Assembly: GCF_016616235.1 (NCBI RefSeq)
Contig: NZ_CP067100.1
Location: forward strand, 930,001 to 994,000
Origin: Bradyrhizobium diazoefficiens
GTDB lineage: Bacteria; Pseudomonadota; Alphaproteobacteria; Rhizobiales; Xanthobacteraceae
DNA length: 64,000 bases
Direction: 5' to 3'
The translations under genes and the position numbers were made by a program. Shown here piece by piece: positions 26,261 through 34,874 of this stretch; position 1 is the first letter of the stretch; the number at the start of each line of letters is the position of its first letter. The notes under the pieces were generated by a model. It was not told the DNA's origin, searched no databases, and saw only the letters and a program-made list of their open reading frames with translations.

Positions 26261-26722
26261 TCACGCCTTCCCGCACGCGCCGTTGCTCTGATGCAGGCTG
26301 GCGACGTCGGCGCGGCCCTGGTTTTCGGTGACCTGGACCAGCGTGATCGCGCCGGGCGTCACGATTCCCATCTGTGGTTGGGCGGAGAGATAGGTGGTGC
26401 TGCCGGCGCGCAGATCGAGGCTCACCTTCTCGCTGCCCTGCCCGAACAGATTGCTGCTCAACGGCAGATTGTTGACGGCGACCTCGTGACGGCCCGGGGG
26501 CAGATCGCAGGCCACGAATCCGGCGGCCTGACTGCCGCCAATCACGCGTCCGTCGACGGCATAGCTGGGCTGGATCGCAAATCCCAGGGCCGATGTGCGG
26601 TAGACCACCAGGCGTGCCGTATTTGACTTGACGCCGTCAGTCAGGGCCGTGCTGCCCATCGGCCCCGATGCGCACCCTGCAAGCAAGGTGGCCACGACCA
26701 CGATCCCCATCCGCCAACGCAT
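26261..26722 (-). CDS. DUF2846-like lipoprotein
   Basis: 153 residues from ATG 26722, giving the lipoprotein signal MRWRMGIVVVATLLAGCASG with lipobox LAGC (Cys at about 16). A longer start at 26833 would bury the lipobox. The mature part has the segments ARLVVYRTSALGFAIQPSYAVDGR, GFVACDLPPGRHEVAV and a beta-rich C-terminus, as in DUF2846 proteins. Probably anchored in the inner leaflet of the outer membrane. Role unknown. It is a single gene, convergent with the TctC gene. Confidence 0.8.
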   Translation of the reverse strand: MRWRMGIVVVATLLAGCASGPMGSTALTDGVKSNTARLVVYRTSALGFAIQPSYAVDGRVIGGSQAAGFVACDLPPGRHEVAVNNLPLSSNLFGQGSEKVSLDLRAGSTTYLSAQPQMGIVTPGAITLVQVTENQGRADVASLHQSNGACGKA

Positions 26723-26851
26723 TCTCGCCCCGAATTCCAATGGTCCCCGGGCATCATTGGCTGGGGTGGTGGCTGAAGTCAATTGCGACTTCAGGTCGTG
26801 CAAGCATCGTTTCGCGCCGGCGCCAACCGTCATGAGTCGCGGCGCGCGATG

Positions 26852-27751
26852 TCAGGCAGGAGAGGCGGGCCTTCGAAACCGGCAGGTGTTTGCATCAGGT
26901 GTGACGACAGGCACCGGCGGTTCGCCGCGCGGCGGACCGATCAGGCAGGCGAGCCGGTCACGCCAGGAGGTCGAGCGCCAGAGATCGCGCGCCAGAGCCG
27001 TCCATTCGTGAAACGCGATCACGATCGGATTGTTGGAGCGCAGCGGCGTGACGAGGCCGTAACGGCACGGCAGATCGTCGCGCTCTGCGACGAAGGTGCC
27101 GAACATCCGGTCGAACACGATGAAGATGCCGCCGTAATTGCGGTCGAGATATTCCGCGTTGCAGGCGTGGTGCACGCGATGATGCGAGGGCGTGTTGAGC
27201 ACATATTCCAGCCAGCCGAGCTTCGGAATCCACTCCGCGTGCAGCCAGAACTGGTAGAGCAGATTGACGGCGGCGGCGGTGAACACCGGGCCTGGGGCGA
27301 AGCCGAGCCAGATCATCGGCACGAAGAAGATCGCGGTGCCGGTCAGCCGCCCGGTCCAGCCGAAGCGGTAGGACGCCGCGAGGTTGAACTCGTTCGAGGA
27401 ATGGTGGATGGCGTGCGTCGCCCAGAACCAGCGCACGCGGTGGCTGCAACGATGGAACCAGTAATAGCTGAAATCCTGGGCAATCACGAGCACGGCCACG
27501 GCCAGCGGACCGTTCAGCGGCACGGTGAACAGCCGATGCTTCCAGGCCAGCTCGACCAGCGGCTGCGCCAGGCTGAGCGGCACGATGGCGTAGACGAAAT
27601 ATTCCCGGCCGAGCGCGTCCGCGAGCGAGGCCAAATAGGCGCGCCAGTCGTACTCGCGTCGCATCACCAGGGCCAGGACCAGGCCTTCCAGCGTCGCGAT
27701 CACGATCAGGGCGGGAAGGGCGAATTTCAGCACCTGGAGCAGCAGCGTCAT
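26852..27751 (-). CDS. Sterol desaturase/fatty acid hydroxylase family protein
   Basis: 299 residues with about four membrane segments. Three histidine clusters bind the di-iron centre: HRCSH (about 98-102), HAIHH (about 112-116) and HHRVHH (about 188-193). The family inserts hydroxyl groups or double bonds in lipids (sterols, hopanoid-related or fatty acids); the substrate here is not known. The C-terminal tail after about 265 is variable. A membrane-bound AraC-type regulator lies 129 bases upstream on the same strand and may control it. Confidence 0.9.
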   Translation of the reverse strand: MTLLLQVLKFALPALIVIATLEGLVLALVMRREYDWRAYLASLADALGREYFVYAIVPLSLAQPLVELAWKHRLFTVPLNGPLAVAVLVIAQDFSYYWFHRCSHRVRWFWATHAIHHSSNEFNLAASYRFGWTGRLTGTAIFFVPMIWLGFAPGPVFTAAAVNLLYQFWLHAEWIPKLGWLEYVLNTPSHHRVHHACNAEYLDRNYGGIFIVFDRMFGTFVAERDDLPCRYGLVTPLRSNNPIVIAFHEWTALARDLWRSTSWRDRLACLIGPPRGEPPVPVVTPDANTCRFRRPASPA

Positions 27752-27880
27752 GGCAATCTCCGTATCGCAGGCGCGCGGCCTGCCCGGAGGACAGCTTGCA
27801 TGGCGAAGATGCCGCGGCGCGCCGATTCCTGACGGCGGATTGCCGATTCCTGCAAACGGTCGCTCGGGATCAGGAATCGG

Positions 27881-29002
27881 TCAGGTCTCGGCCGCATGCG
27901 GTCCGACGGCCGCATCTGGTCCCACGGCCACACGCGATTGGACGGCCCCTTCCGCGCCGGCAAGACGCGTCCGCCGGTACTCCGAGGGCGTCAGCCCGGT
28001 CCGGACCTTGAAGGCGCGATTGAAGGGACCGATCGAGCCGAAGCCGGCATCGAGCGCGATGGTCAGGATCGGGACGCCGGCTTGCGCCGGATCGCTCAGT
28101 GCGGCTTCGGCCTCAGCCAGCCGGTAGCCGTTGACGAAGGCGTTGAAATTGCGGTGGCCGAGCTGGCGGTTGATCAGATGGCGCAGCCGGTACTCCGGAA
28201 TGTCGAGCTTTTGCGACAAGGACGCGATGCTCAGGTCCGGCTCGCGGAAGACCTTGTCGTGGTCGAGCACATGTTGAAGCGCGGCGAGTTGCGCCGCTTC
28301 CGGCCCGGTTGCCGGTGCCGCCGGCCGCGAATCCGATGGAAGCGGCGATGGCGTTGCCCGGAGCGCCGCAGGCGCCAGCTGTGTCTCGGCCGCAATGATC
28401 GAGCCCAGCACGGCGAACAGGAAGATCACTATCGTCAAAGTGGCGGCATTGGCGAGGCTGACCGGCGCTGCCGAGAGGCCGCCGGGCCAGAGCCAGTCCG
28501 ATGCGATCGCGACCAGCGCATAGAGCACGGTAACAGCGGCGTACCAGATGCGAAGCCGCCGCCGCCCTTCCACTAGGTCGATCGCGCGCCCCGACAAGGC
28601 ATGCCAGGCGCCGAGCAGCAGGAAGGCCACCGACAGGCCGGTGCGTACCACGTCGACTTCCATCGGGTGCTTGAACTGGTCCATCAAGGCGAGCCCCACC
28701 AGCGCCAGCCAGCCAAGCGCATGGTACCAGCGCGGCCGAAACTCGTCGGTGAACATCGCGCCCATGGCGATCCAGAACGCGGCCGGCACGCCGGCGCTGA
28801 CGATTGCGACCGGAATGCGCAGGCGCAGATCCAGCGTACCGAAGCCGGGGGCCGATTCGACGATATAGGCCGCAATCCCCGCTGCCAGCGGCGCGGCATA
28901 GCGGCTCACGGCATCGCGCCGCGCGCTCCGAGCGGCGACCGTCGCGCGAAGAAGAAGGATGACGACCGCTCCTCCACGCAATGCAGCTTCCAGGGTCGTC
29001 AT
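27881..29002 (-). CDS. Membrane-embedded AraC-type regulator
   Basis: 373 residues from ATG 29002 (MTTLEAALRGGAVVIL); in-frame ATGs at 29050 and 29077 are alternatives and no ribosome site is decisive. About seven hydrophobic segments occupy the N-terminal part (about 8-205). After a Pro/Ala linker comes a C-terminal AraC domain (about 255-345) with IASLSQKLDIPEYRLRHLINRQLG and ILTIALDAGFGSIGPFNRAFKVRTGLTPSEYRR. The layout, membrane sensor plus AraC output, suggests sensing a membrane-related signal. The desaturase-like gene downstream is a plausible target. Confidence 0.88.
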   Translation of the reverse strand: MTTLEAALRGGAVVILLLRATVAARSARRDAVSRYAAPLAAGIAAYIVESAPGFGTLDLRLRIPVAIVSAGVPAAFWIAMGAMFTDEFRPRWYHALGWLALVGLALMDQFKHPMEVDVVRTGLSVAFLLLGAWHALSGRAIDLVEGRRRLRIWYAAVTVLYALVAIASDWLWPGGLSAAPVSLANAATLTIVIFLFAVLGSIIAAETQLAPAALRATPSPLPSDSRPAAPATGPEAAQLAALQHVLDHDKVFREPDLSIASLSQKLDIPEYRLRHLINRQLGHRNFNAFVNGYRLAEAEAALSDPAQAGVPILTIALDAGFGSIGPFNRAFKVRTGLTPSEYRRTRLAGAEGAVQSRVAVGPDAAVGPHAAET

Positions 29003-29160
29003 GCAATTCAAGGGTCCGGCTGGATTGTCGCGCGGACAGGAGAATTGCATCAGGGGTGGTCGTGTCAACAGGGGCAAGTCGTGGCGACGGGCCCATCGCA
29101 GGAACTTCCAGTTTTTCCCGGCGTTGGGCCGGCGGCTCGCATAGGCGGGCGGCGCGCGAC

Positions 29161-29379
29161 ATGAAGAACCTTTCCAACACGGAATTTTCCCCTGAGGTGA
29201 TCGAGCTCATGAGCGCCGCCCTGCAAGCTGCGGTCGCAACCTTGCCGGAGCCTGTGCATTCCTCGCATGTCAACGCGCTCGCCGAATCCATCCTGCGCAC
29301 GGCCGGTGCGGGCGAACGTAACGTTGCTGACCTCCAGAGGATCGCCTTGATGGAGCTGCAGCTGGCACCGCGCAAGTGA
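29161..29379 (+). CDS. Conserved-looking small protein of unknown function
   Basis: 72 residues, predicted all-helical, starting MKNLSNTEFSPEVIELM and ending MELQLAPRK. Sequence shows amphipathic helices (about 10-27, 36-50, 54-68) and no membrane segment. It is read divergently from the AraC-type membrane regulator. No ribosome site is obvious, yet the composition (Leu/Ala/Glu pattern) is that of a real cytoplasmic protein and unlike a chance frame. No domain is recognised. Confidence 0.5.
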   Translation: MKNLSNTEFSPEVIELMSAALQAAVATLPEPVHSSHVNALAESILRTAGAGERNVADLQRIALMELQLAPRK

Positions 29380-29514
29380 CGGGCTGCGCTGGCGGCCTTT
29401 CAGCAGGAACTGGCAGGCCTGGAAGCCCGGCATACGAGACATCCCGGCTTGGGGGCGTGGCTGGAGAAGATCAGGACCAGCAGGAGCTGGCCTGACGTGA
29501 GCCGGTGGAGTGCC

Positions 29515-30537
29515 TCACCGCCACCCCAGCGCCGGCGCGACGTGTGTCAGGATCGCCTCGATCGCATGCGCGCAGTAGTCGACCCCGAGCTGGTTCGGAA
29601 TCGTCAGCAGCAGCGTGTCGGCCTCCGCGATCGCCTCGTCCTGCCCGAGCTGCTCGATCAGCACATCGGGCTCGGCCGCATAGCTTCGGCCGAAGATCGC
29701 GCGGGTGCGCGGGTCGATGAAGCCGATCTGGTCTTCGCCGCCGCGCTCCCCGCCGAAATAGGCGCGGTCGCGATCGTCGATCAGCGCGAAGATGCTGCGG
29801 CTCACGGAGACGCGGGGATCGCGGATGTGGCCGGCTTCTTTCCATGCCGCACGATAGGCGCGGATCTGCGCGGCCTGCTGCACGTTAAACGCCTCGCCGG
29901 TCTCGTCGTTCTTCAGCGTCGAGCTCTGCAAGTTCATGCCGAGCTTGGCCGCCCAGACAGCGGTCGCGTTCGAGCCGGCGCCCCACCAGATCCGCTCGCG
30001 CAGGCCTTGCGCATGCGGCTCGAGGCGCAGGAGGCCCGGCGGGTTCGGAAACATCGGCTGCGGATTGGGCTCGGCAAAGCCTTCACCGCGCAACAGGTCG
30101 AGAAAGACTTCCGCGTGGCGCCGGCCCATGTCGGCATCGCTCTGGCCCTCGGCCGGGCGATAACCGAAGTAGCGCCAGCCATCGATCACCTGCTCGGGCG
30201 AGCCGCGGCTGATGCCGAGCTGCAGCCGTCCGCCGGCGATGAGATCGGCGGAGCCCGCGTCCTCCACCATGTAGAGCGGGTTCTCGTAACGCATGTCGAT
30301 CACGGCCGTGCCGATCTCGATCCTGCTCGTCTTGGCGCCGACCGCGGCAAGCAGCGGGAAGGGCGAAGCGAGCTGCCGCGCGAAATGATGCACGCGGAAA
30401 TAGGCGCCGTCGGCGCCAAGCTGTTCCGCCGCGACCGCAAGCTCGATCGATTGCAGCAGCGTATCCGCCGCCGAGCGAGTCTGCGATTGCGGCGAGGGTG
30501 TCCAGTGTCCGAAGGAGAGGAATCCGATCTTTTTCAT
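29515..30537 (-). CDS. Luciferase-like (LLM class) flavin-dependent oxidoreductase
   Basis: 340 residues, TIM-barrel bacterial luciferase family. Family-like segments include GADGAYFRVHHFARQLASPFPLLAAVGAKT near the start, IEIGTAVIDMRYENPLYMVEDAGSADLIAGGRLQLGISRGSP, and RIWWGAGSNATAVWAAKLGMNLQSSTL. Such enzymes use FMNH2 or F420 for monooxygenation or reduction; the substrate is not predictable. Adjacent to a methyltransferase/Rrf2 pair on the same strand 37 bases apart, though no functional link is clear. Confidence 0.9.
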   Translation of the reverse strand: MKKIGFLSFGHWTPSPQSQTRSAADTLLQSIELAVAAEQLGADGAYFRVHHFARQLASPFPLLAAVGAKTSRIEIGTAVIDMRYENPLYMVEDAGSADLIAGGRLQLGISRGSPEQVIDGWRYFGYRPAEGQSDADMGRRHAEVFLDLLRGEGFAEPNPQPMFPNPPGLLRLEPHAQGLRERIWWGAGSNATAVWAAKLGMNLQSSTLKNDETGEAFNVQQAAQIRAYRAAWKEAGHIRDPRVSVSRSIFALIDDRDRAYFGGERGGEDQIGFIDPRTRAIFGRSYAAEPDVLIEQLGQDEAIAEADTLLLTIPNQLGVDYCAHAIEAILTHVAPALGWR

Positions 30538-30574
30538 GCGGGCAGTCTATCAGTGTTGGCGCGGCAGGGTCGTA

Positions 30575-31255
30575 TCACGCGTACGCGACCCAGCCGCGGA
30601 AGGTGAAGCCGGTGTAGAACAGAGTTGGGGCGGAGAAGCCAGCGTCGCGCAGGATCGCCTCATCCTGCTCCGGCGGCAGAATGCTCAATTGCCTGATCGC
30701 GGTGCGGGCGGCGGCCGCCTTGTCTGGCTCGACACCGGATGCGGCCAGGAACGCGGAATAACGCGAGAACCAAAGCGGCTGCTCGTCGCCGCCGCCAGGG
30801 ATACTGAAATGGGCCGCCACGAACGGCGCGCCCGGCTTGAGGCGGCGGCGGATTTCGAAGGCTGTTCGCCGCCGTTCTTCGGCGCTCACGAAGTGCAGGG
30901 TCAACAGGCAGGTGGCCCCGTCGAACGGCCCCTCCGGCGCATCGTCGATATAGCCTTGATGCAGATGCGCGCGCGACGCCAGCGGGCCCAGCGTCTGCCC
31001 GGCGAGGTCGAGCATCGCTGCGGAGGGGTCCACGCCGTCAAACGTCCAGCGCGGCTGCGCCTGCGCAAATGCCTTCAATTCCAGGCCGCCGCCGGCGCCG
31101 AGAACGAGCACTCTGGCATCTTCGGCTGCGCGCTCGGCCAGAAGGATCGCCGCCATGGACAGCATGGAATTGTAGCCGGGAACGAACCGCGGCGGTCCTT
31201 CCGTATAGTTCGCCACCATCTTCGGATCGGAGAACGCGGTTTGAATGTCGGTCAC
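30575..31255 (-). CDS. Class I SAM-dependent methyltransferase
   Basis: 226 residues. Rossmann-fold methyltransferase: the SAM-binding motif I is VLVLGAGGGLELKAFAQ (about 45-61), followed by FDGVDPSAAMLDLAGQ (motif II acid), and FDGATCLLTLHFVSAEERRRTAFEIRRRLKPG (motifs IV-V). Substrate unknown, small-molecule type by size. The Rrf2 regulator gene lies immediately upstream on the same strand (21-base gap), so both are read from the promoter that carries the palindromic operator at 31731-31751. Confidence 0.9.
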   Translation of the reverse strand: MTDIQTAFSDPKMVANYTEGPPRFVPGYNSMLSMAAILLAERAAEDARVLVLGAGGGLELKAFAQAQPRWTFDGVDPSAAMLDLAGQTLGPLASRAHLHQGYIDDAPEGPFDGATCLLTLHFVSAEERRRTAFEIRRRLKPGAPFVAAHFSIPGGGDEQPLWFSRYSAFLAASGVEPDKAAAARTAIRQLSILPPEQDEAILRDAGFSAPTLFYTGFTFRGWVAYA

Positions 31256-31276
31256 GATGTGGCCCTGTTGGATTGA

Positions 31277-31732
31277 TCACGGATGCGCGCTCATGCCCTG
31301 ATGCTTCCGCGACCCGAGGCGCTTGCGCAGATCGTCGCTCAGCATCGCCAGCGTCACCTCGCCAAAGCGCGACAGCAGCAGCGTCTCGGCATCGCCAAAA
31401 GCCTGATCGAGCGCGGCATTGACGGCCTGCTCGACAAGGCAGCCGGGCGCCTCCGTCCGATTGCCCATCGCGAGAAGCGAGGGACTGCCGAGCGCGGCGT
31501 AGACGTCGCGCAGTGTCACTCTCGAAAGATCGCAAGCCAGCGACCAGCCGCCGCCATGCCCCTTCTCGGAGCGGACATAGCCGAGGTCCCGCAGCCCCGC
31601 CATGATGCGGCGGATCACCACCGGATTGGTGTCCATGGCTTTCGCCAGAGTCTCGGATGTGAAGGGCCCGGGCTGCTGCGCCATGTGCAGGAGCACGTGG
31701 AGCACGCCCGACAGGCGGCTGTCTCGTTTCAT
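31277..31732 (-). CDS. Rrf2-family transcriptional regulator
   Basis: 151 residues from ATG 31732 ([18 protein letters not shown]), the usual Rrf2 start; the in-frame ATG at 31768 lies beyond the operator. Winged helix-turn-helix (about 8-75) with [24 protein letters not shown] and GGGWSLA. It has only two cysteines in LACDLS and APGCLVE, and no three-Cys cluster, so an iron-sulfur sensor like IscR or NsrR is unlikely; it resembles the cluster-free YwnA-type. A perfect inverted repeat overlaps its own start codon, pointing to autoregulation along with the methyltransferase. Confidence 0.9.
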   Translation of the reverse strand: MKRDSRLSGVLHVLLHMAQQPGPFTSETLAKAMDTNPVVIRRIMAGLRDLGYVRSEKGHGGGWSLACDLSRVTLRDVYAALGSPSLLAMGNRTEAPGCLVEQAVNAALDQAFGDAETLLLSRFGEVTLAMLSDDLRKRLGSRKHQGMSAHP

Positions 31733-31751
31733 GTAACTTTGTATGTTACAT
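31731..31751. promoter_or_regulatory. Perfect inverted-repeat operator at the Rrf2 start codon
   Basis: ATGTAAC, seven bases, GTTACAT. The left arm overlaps the Rrf2 start codon (31730-31732) and the right arm the beginning of the toxin remnant on the other strand. Size and symmetry match Rrf2-type sites. Confidence 0.7.
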
Positions 31752-31886
31752 GACGATACCGAAGTCAACCGTGTGGACGACGTCCAGGTATTCTACGATG
31801 TTTCCGGCGCGACCGTCGAAATTCTGGCGATCGTTGCCAAATCGGAGGCCGAGTCATGGCTCGCACAATTCGGAAGTCCGGAGTGA
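31743..31886 (+). pseudogene. C-terminal remnant of a RelE/ParE-type toxin
   Basis: A 47-codon frame whose last 37 residues match the C-terminal half of RelE-family toxins: [16 protein letters not shown], then KSEAESWLAQFG. A complete toxin has about 85-95 residues; the N-terminal half is absent because the Rrf2 gene and its operator begin there. The ATG at 31743 is probably accidental. The frame overlaps the antitoxin start (31856) by 31 bases, as in intact toxin-first pairs. Loss of the toxin N-terminus should make it inactive. Confidence 0.7.
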
Positions 31887-32131
31887 AAGAAGTCCCGCTC
31901 TCAGCGATCAAGGATGATCTGTCCCGCTATCTCCGTGAAGCGGAAACGCAGGAGATCGTCATCACGCGTCATGGCAAGCCGGCTGGCGTGCTGATTGGGT
32001 TCGAATCGGAGGACGACTGGTTCGAGTACCGTTTGGAGCACGATCCCCGTTTCCTGCAGCGCGTCGAACAGGCGCGGAACAGCCTGCGTGCGGGACGCGG
32101 TGTGAAGCTCGAAGATATCGATACAGAGTAG
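31856..32131 (+). CDS. Phd/YefM-type antitoxin, probably orphaned
   Basis: 91 residues. The N-terminal DNA-binding/dimer domain has EVPLSAIKDDLSRYLREAETQEIVITRHGKPAGVLIGFES, a Phd/YefM pattern; the C-terminal part (about 52-91) would wrap the toxin. The gene appears intact, while the overlapping upstream toxin gene keeps only its C-terminal half. It may survive as a DNA-binding or anti-addiction protein. A purine-rich GGAGGCCGAG stretch precedes the ATG. Confidence 0.88.
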   Translation: MARTIRKSGVKEVPLSAIKDDLSRYLREAETQEIVITRHGKPAGVLIGFESEDDWFEYRLEHDPRFLQRVEQARNSLRAGRGVKLEDIDTE

Positions 32132-32392
32132 CGCGGGGCTCGCCGATCCCGCAGCGCCGATGATGCCATCATGCGCCTGTTTTGCCCGACGGGTCAACCG
32201 ATTCGTAAAACCGGAAAGGCGCGCAATGACTTTCCGAAGGGGGCACTCCGCCAGACAACAAGCGAAAGCGCGATGACGCTTCATCGCAATCTCGTCACGC
32301 TTCAAGTCGTTGATTTTGCTGTCCCCGGCTACTGTGCATGGGGTTGTTTTCGATTTTTGTTTGAGAGCACCAAGGCAAAGGGCTCCCGCCCG
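32132..32392. other. 261-base gap after the antitoxin
   Basis: No gene recognised. A small dyad GCGATGA/TCATCGC occurs around 32270-32288 and the GC content falls near 32340-32370. It separates the antitoxin gene from the convergent YgiQ gene. Confidence 0.4.
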
Positions 32393-34414
32393 CTACTTCA
32401 TCACCCGCACGCCCTTGGTCGTGAACCGCTGCGTCTTGCCGCCGGGGCGGATGGGACGCTTGGTGCCGGCGGCCTTGCCGGTGCCGGGCGGCTGATATGC
32501 GGGGACGAGCTGGTGGGGCTGTGAGCCGATCAGATCGCGGCGGCCCATCTGGATCAATGCCTCGCGCAGCACCGGCCAATTGTCGGGGTCGTGGTAGCGC
32601 AGGAACGCCTTGTGCAGGCGGCGCTGGCGCAGGCCCTTGATCGCCTCGACCTTGTCGCTGCCGCCGCGGCGCACGCCGCGCAAGGGATTGACGCCGGTGT
32701 GGTACATCGCGGTTGCGGTCGCCATCGGTGAGGGCAGGAAGGTCTGCACCTGATCGGCGCGGTAGCGGTTCTTCTTCAGCCACAGCGCGAGGTTCATCAT
32801 GTCCTCGTCGGTCGTTCCGGGATGCGCCGCGATGAAGTACGGGATCAGGTAATATTTCTTGCCGGCCTGCTCGGCCGCCGCATCGAACATCCGCTTGAAC
32901 TTGTCATAAGCGCCGATGCCCGGCTTCATCATCTTGTCGAGCGGGCCGCGCTCGGTATGCTCCGGCGCGATCTTCAGATATCCGCCGACGTGATGGGTGA
33001 CGAGCTCCTTGATGTATTCGGGGCTCTCGACCGCCAGGTCGTAGCGCACGCCGGAGGCGACCATCACCTTCTTGATGCCCTTGGTCTCGCGCACCTTGCG
33101 ATAGAGCCGGATCAGATCGTCATGCGAGGTGTTGAGGTTCGGGCAGATCTCCGGGAACACGCAGGACGGCCGCCGGCATGCGGCCTCGACCTTCGGGTCC
33201 TTGCACGCCATCCGGTACATGTTCGCGGTCGGGCCGCCGATGTCGGAGATCACGCCGGTGAAGCCCGGCGTCTTGTCGCGAATTTTTTCGATCTCGCGCA
33301 GGATCGAGCCTTCCGAGCGATTCTGGATGATGCGGCCCTCATGCTCGGTAATCGAGCAGAAGGTGCAGCCGCCGAAGCAGCCGCGCATGATCGTCACCGA
33401 GAACTTGATCATGTCCCACGCGGGAATCTTCGCATCGCCATAGGAGGGATGCGGCGCGCGCGCGTAGGGCAGATCGTAGACCGCGTCCATCTCCTCGCTG
33501 GTCAGCGGGATCGGCGGCGGGTTGAGCCAGAGGTCGCGGTCGCCGTGCCGCTGCACCAGCGGCCGCGCATTGCCGGGATTGCTCTCCCGGTGCAGCACGC
33601 GCGAGGCGCGGGCGTAGGCTTCCTTGTCCTGCTCGACCTGCTCCAGCGCCGGCAGCCGGATCACGGTCAAGCCCTTCTGGCGCGTTGCGCCTTCGTCGGC
33701 GGACTCGAGATCGTCGGCGTGCAGCTCGGTGTAGTCCGCAGGCACCTTGCGGAACAGCGCCACGCCCCTGATGTCGTCGAGCGCGCGCGGCGCTTCGCCG
33801 GCGGCGAGACGCTGCGCGACTTCGACGACGGCGCGCTCGGCATTGCCGTAGAGCAGCAAGTCCGCCTTGGCGTCGGCCAGCACCGAGCGGCGCACCTTGT
33901 CGGACCAGTAATCGTAATGCGCGATCCGGCGCAGCGAAGCCTCGATGCCGCCGAGCACGATCGGGGTGTCCTTGAACGCCTCGCGGCAGCGCTGGGCGTA
34001 GACGATGGTGCAGCGGTCGGGCCGCTTGCCGCCTTCGCCGCCGGCCGTGTAGGCGTCGTCGCTACGGATGCGCCGGTCCGCGGTGTAGCGGTTCACCATG
34101 GAATCCATGTTGCCGCCGGTGACGCCGAAGAACACTTTTGGCTTGCCGAGCGCCTTGAACGGCTCGGCCGAATGCCAGTCCGGCTGCGCGATGATGCCGA
34201 CGCGAAAACCCTGCGCCTCCAGCAGCCGGCCGATGATCGCCATGCCAAAGCTCGGATGGTCGACATAGGCATCCCCGGTCACCAGCACGATGTCACAGGC
34301 GTCCCAGCCGAGCGCATCCATCTCGGCACGGCTCATGGGAAGGAACGGCGCCGGCTTGCGCGGGCGCGCCTCGGCCATCAGGGGCTTTTCGGCGGCGACG
34401 ATCTGGATGTCCAT
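32393..34414 (-). CDS. YgiQ-family radical SAM protein
   Basis: 673 residues. An N-terminal B12-binding-like region (about 30-200, [35 protein letters not shown]) precedes the radical SAM core, whose [4Fe-4S] motif is CFGGCTFC (CxxxCxxC form). The segment [21 protein letters not shown] and the C-terminal region [19 protein letters not shown] are shared by YgiQ proteins. The reaction is not established in the family; 5'-deoxyadenosyl radical chemistry is expected. The gene is single, with a start-adjacent gap upstream, and convergent with the antitoxin gene. Confidence 0.93.
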   Translation of the reverse strand: MDIQIVAAEKPLMAEARPRKPAPFLPMSRAEMDALGWDACDIVLVTGDAYVDHPSFGMAIIGRLLEAQGFRVGIIAQPDWHSAEPFKALGKPKVFFGVTGGNMDSMVNRYTADRRIRSDDAYTAGGEGGKRPDRCTIVYAQRCREAFKDTPIVLGGIEASLRRIAHYDYWSDKVRRSVLADAKADLLLYGNAERAVVEVAQRLAAGEAPRALDDIRGVALFRKVPADYTELHADDLESADEGATRQKGLTVIRLPALEQVEQDKEAYARASRVLHRESNPGNARPLVQRHGDRDLWLNPPPIPLTSEEMDAVYDLPYARAPHPSYGDAKIPAWDMIKFSVTIMRGCFGGCTFCSITEHEGRIIQNRSEGSILREIEKIRDKTPGFTGVISDIGGPTANMYRMACKDPKVEAACRRPSCVFPEICPNLNTSHDDLIRLYRKVRETKGIKKVMVASGVRYDLAVESPEYIKELVTHHVGGYLKIAPEHTERGPLDKMMKPGIGAYDKFKRMFDAAAEQAGKKYYLIPYFIAAHPGTTDEDMMNLALWLKKNRYRADQVQTFLPSPMATATAMYHTGVNPLRGVRRGGSDKVEAIKGLRQRRLHKAFLRYHDPDNWPVLREALIQMGRRDLIGSQPHQLVPAYQPPGTGKAAGTKRPIRPGGKTQRFTTKGVRVMK

Positions 34415-34646
34415 GGCGCCTACGCATAGGACTCCGGGCCGGCGAATACAACCGCCGGGCGCTTGAAAGATCAGGGTTCCGGGGTGGCAGTCCGAGCCTG
34501 CGCGTCAGGAACCAACAGCCTCCGCGAACATTGTGAGCTGGGCACCCGCGCGAGCCCCGCTTGCGCGCGCCTCGACAATCCCCGCGCCAAGCCCGAGGCC
34601 GGATTTTTGCCCCCGATGCTCGCTTTTTGGGGGCGATGGGGGACTT

Positions 34647-34811
34647 GTGAGTACGGTCATAGAGAACTTGCTGGCACGGAAGCAAAAGCTCGTGGAGGAA
34701 CTCGAGAAGGCGCAAGTCGTCGAGGACCGCGACAGGATCGAGCACCAGCTTGAGCAGATCAACACGGCGCTGGATTTTCTGGACCGCCCGGGATCGAAGG
34801 ACGCGCGTTAG
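34647..34811 (+). CDS. Small coiled-coil protein of unknown function (GTG start)
   Basis: 54 residues from the GTG at 34647, preceded by GGGGGA at 34638-34643. The sequence STVIENLLARKQKLVEELEK continues as a heptad-patterned charged helix to residue 44 and ends FLDRPGSKDAR. Short proteins of this type are frequent in Bradyrhizobium-like genomes but have no assigned role. Its TAG stop overlaps the first base of a palindromic repeat. Confidence 0.65.
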   Translation: MSTVIENLLARKQKLVEELEKAQVVEDRDRIEHQLEQINTALDFLDRPGSKDAR

Positions 34812-34858
34812 AGCATGATCCGGAAACTGTGAAGCGGTCTTCCGGAAAGATCATGCTC
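34811..34858. repeat. GAGCATGATC palindromic repeat
   Basis: GAGCATGATCCGGA (34811-34824) and its complement with a few extra bases (34841-34858) form a long hairpin; the class recurs across Bradyrhizobium genomes from general knowledge. Directly after the small coiled-coil gene it could also act as a terminator, although no U-tract follows. Confidence 0.75.
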
Positions 34859-34874
34859 AAACGACCTGAGGCGC

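Noticed and set aside
29380..29514. Protein-like frame continuing after the stop of the small gene at 29161-29379
   Set aside because: Reads on for about 45 codons without a start and runs into the 3' end of the oxidoreductase gene; no evidence of a separate gene or readthrough.
29449..30606. 385-codon plus-strand frame opposite the luciferase-like gene
   Set aside because: Complement of a gene with clear family motifs; no domain pattern in the plus-strand reading.
34811..34858. Rho-independent terminator for the small coiled-coil gene
   Set aside because: The hairpin is strong but belongs to a dispersed repeat class and no T-run follows, so it is listed as a repeat only.
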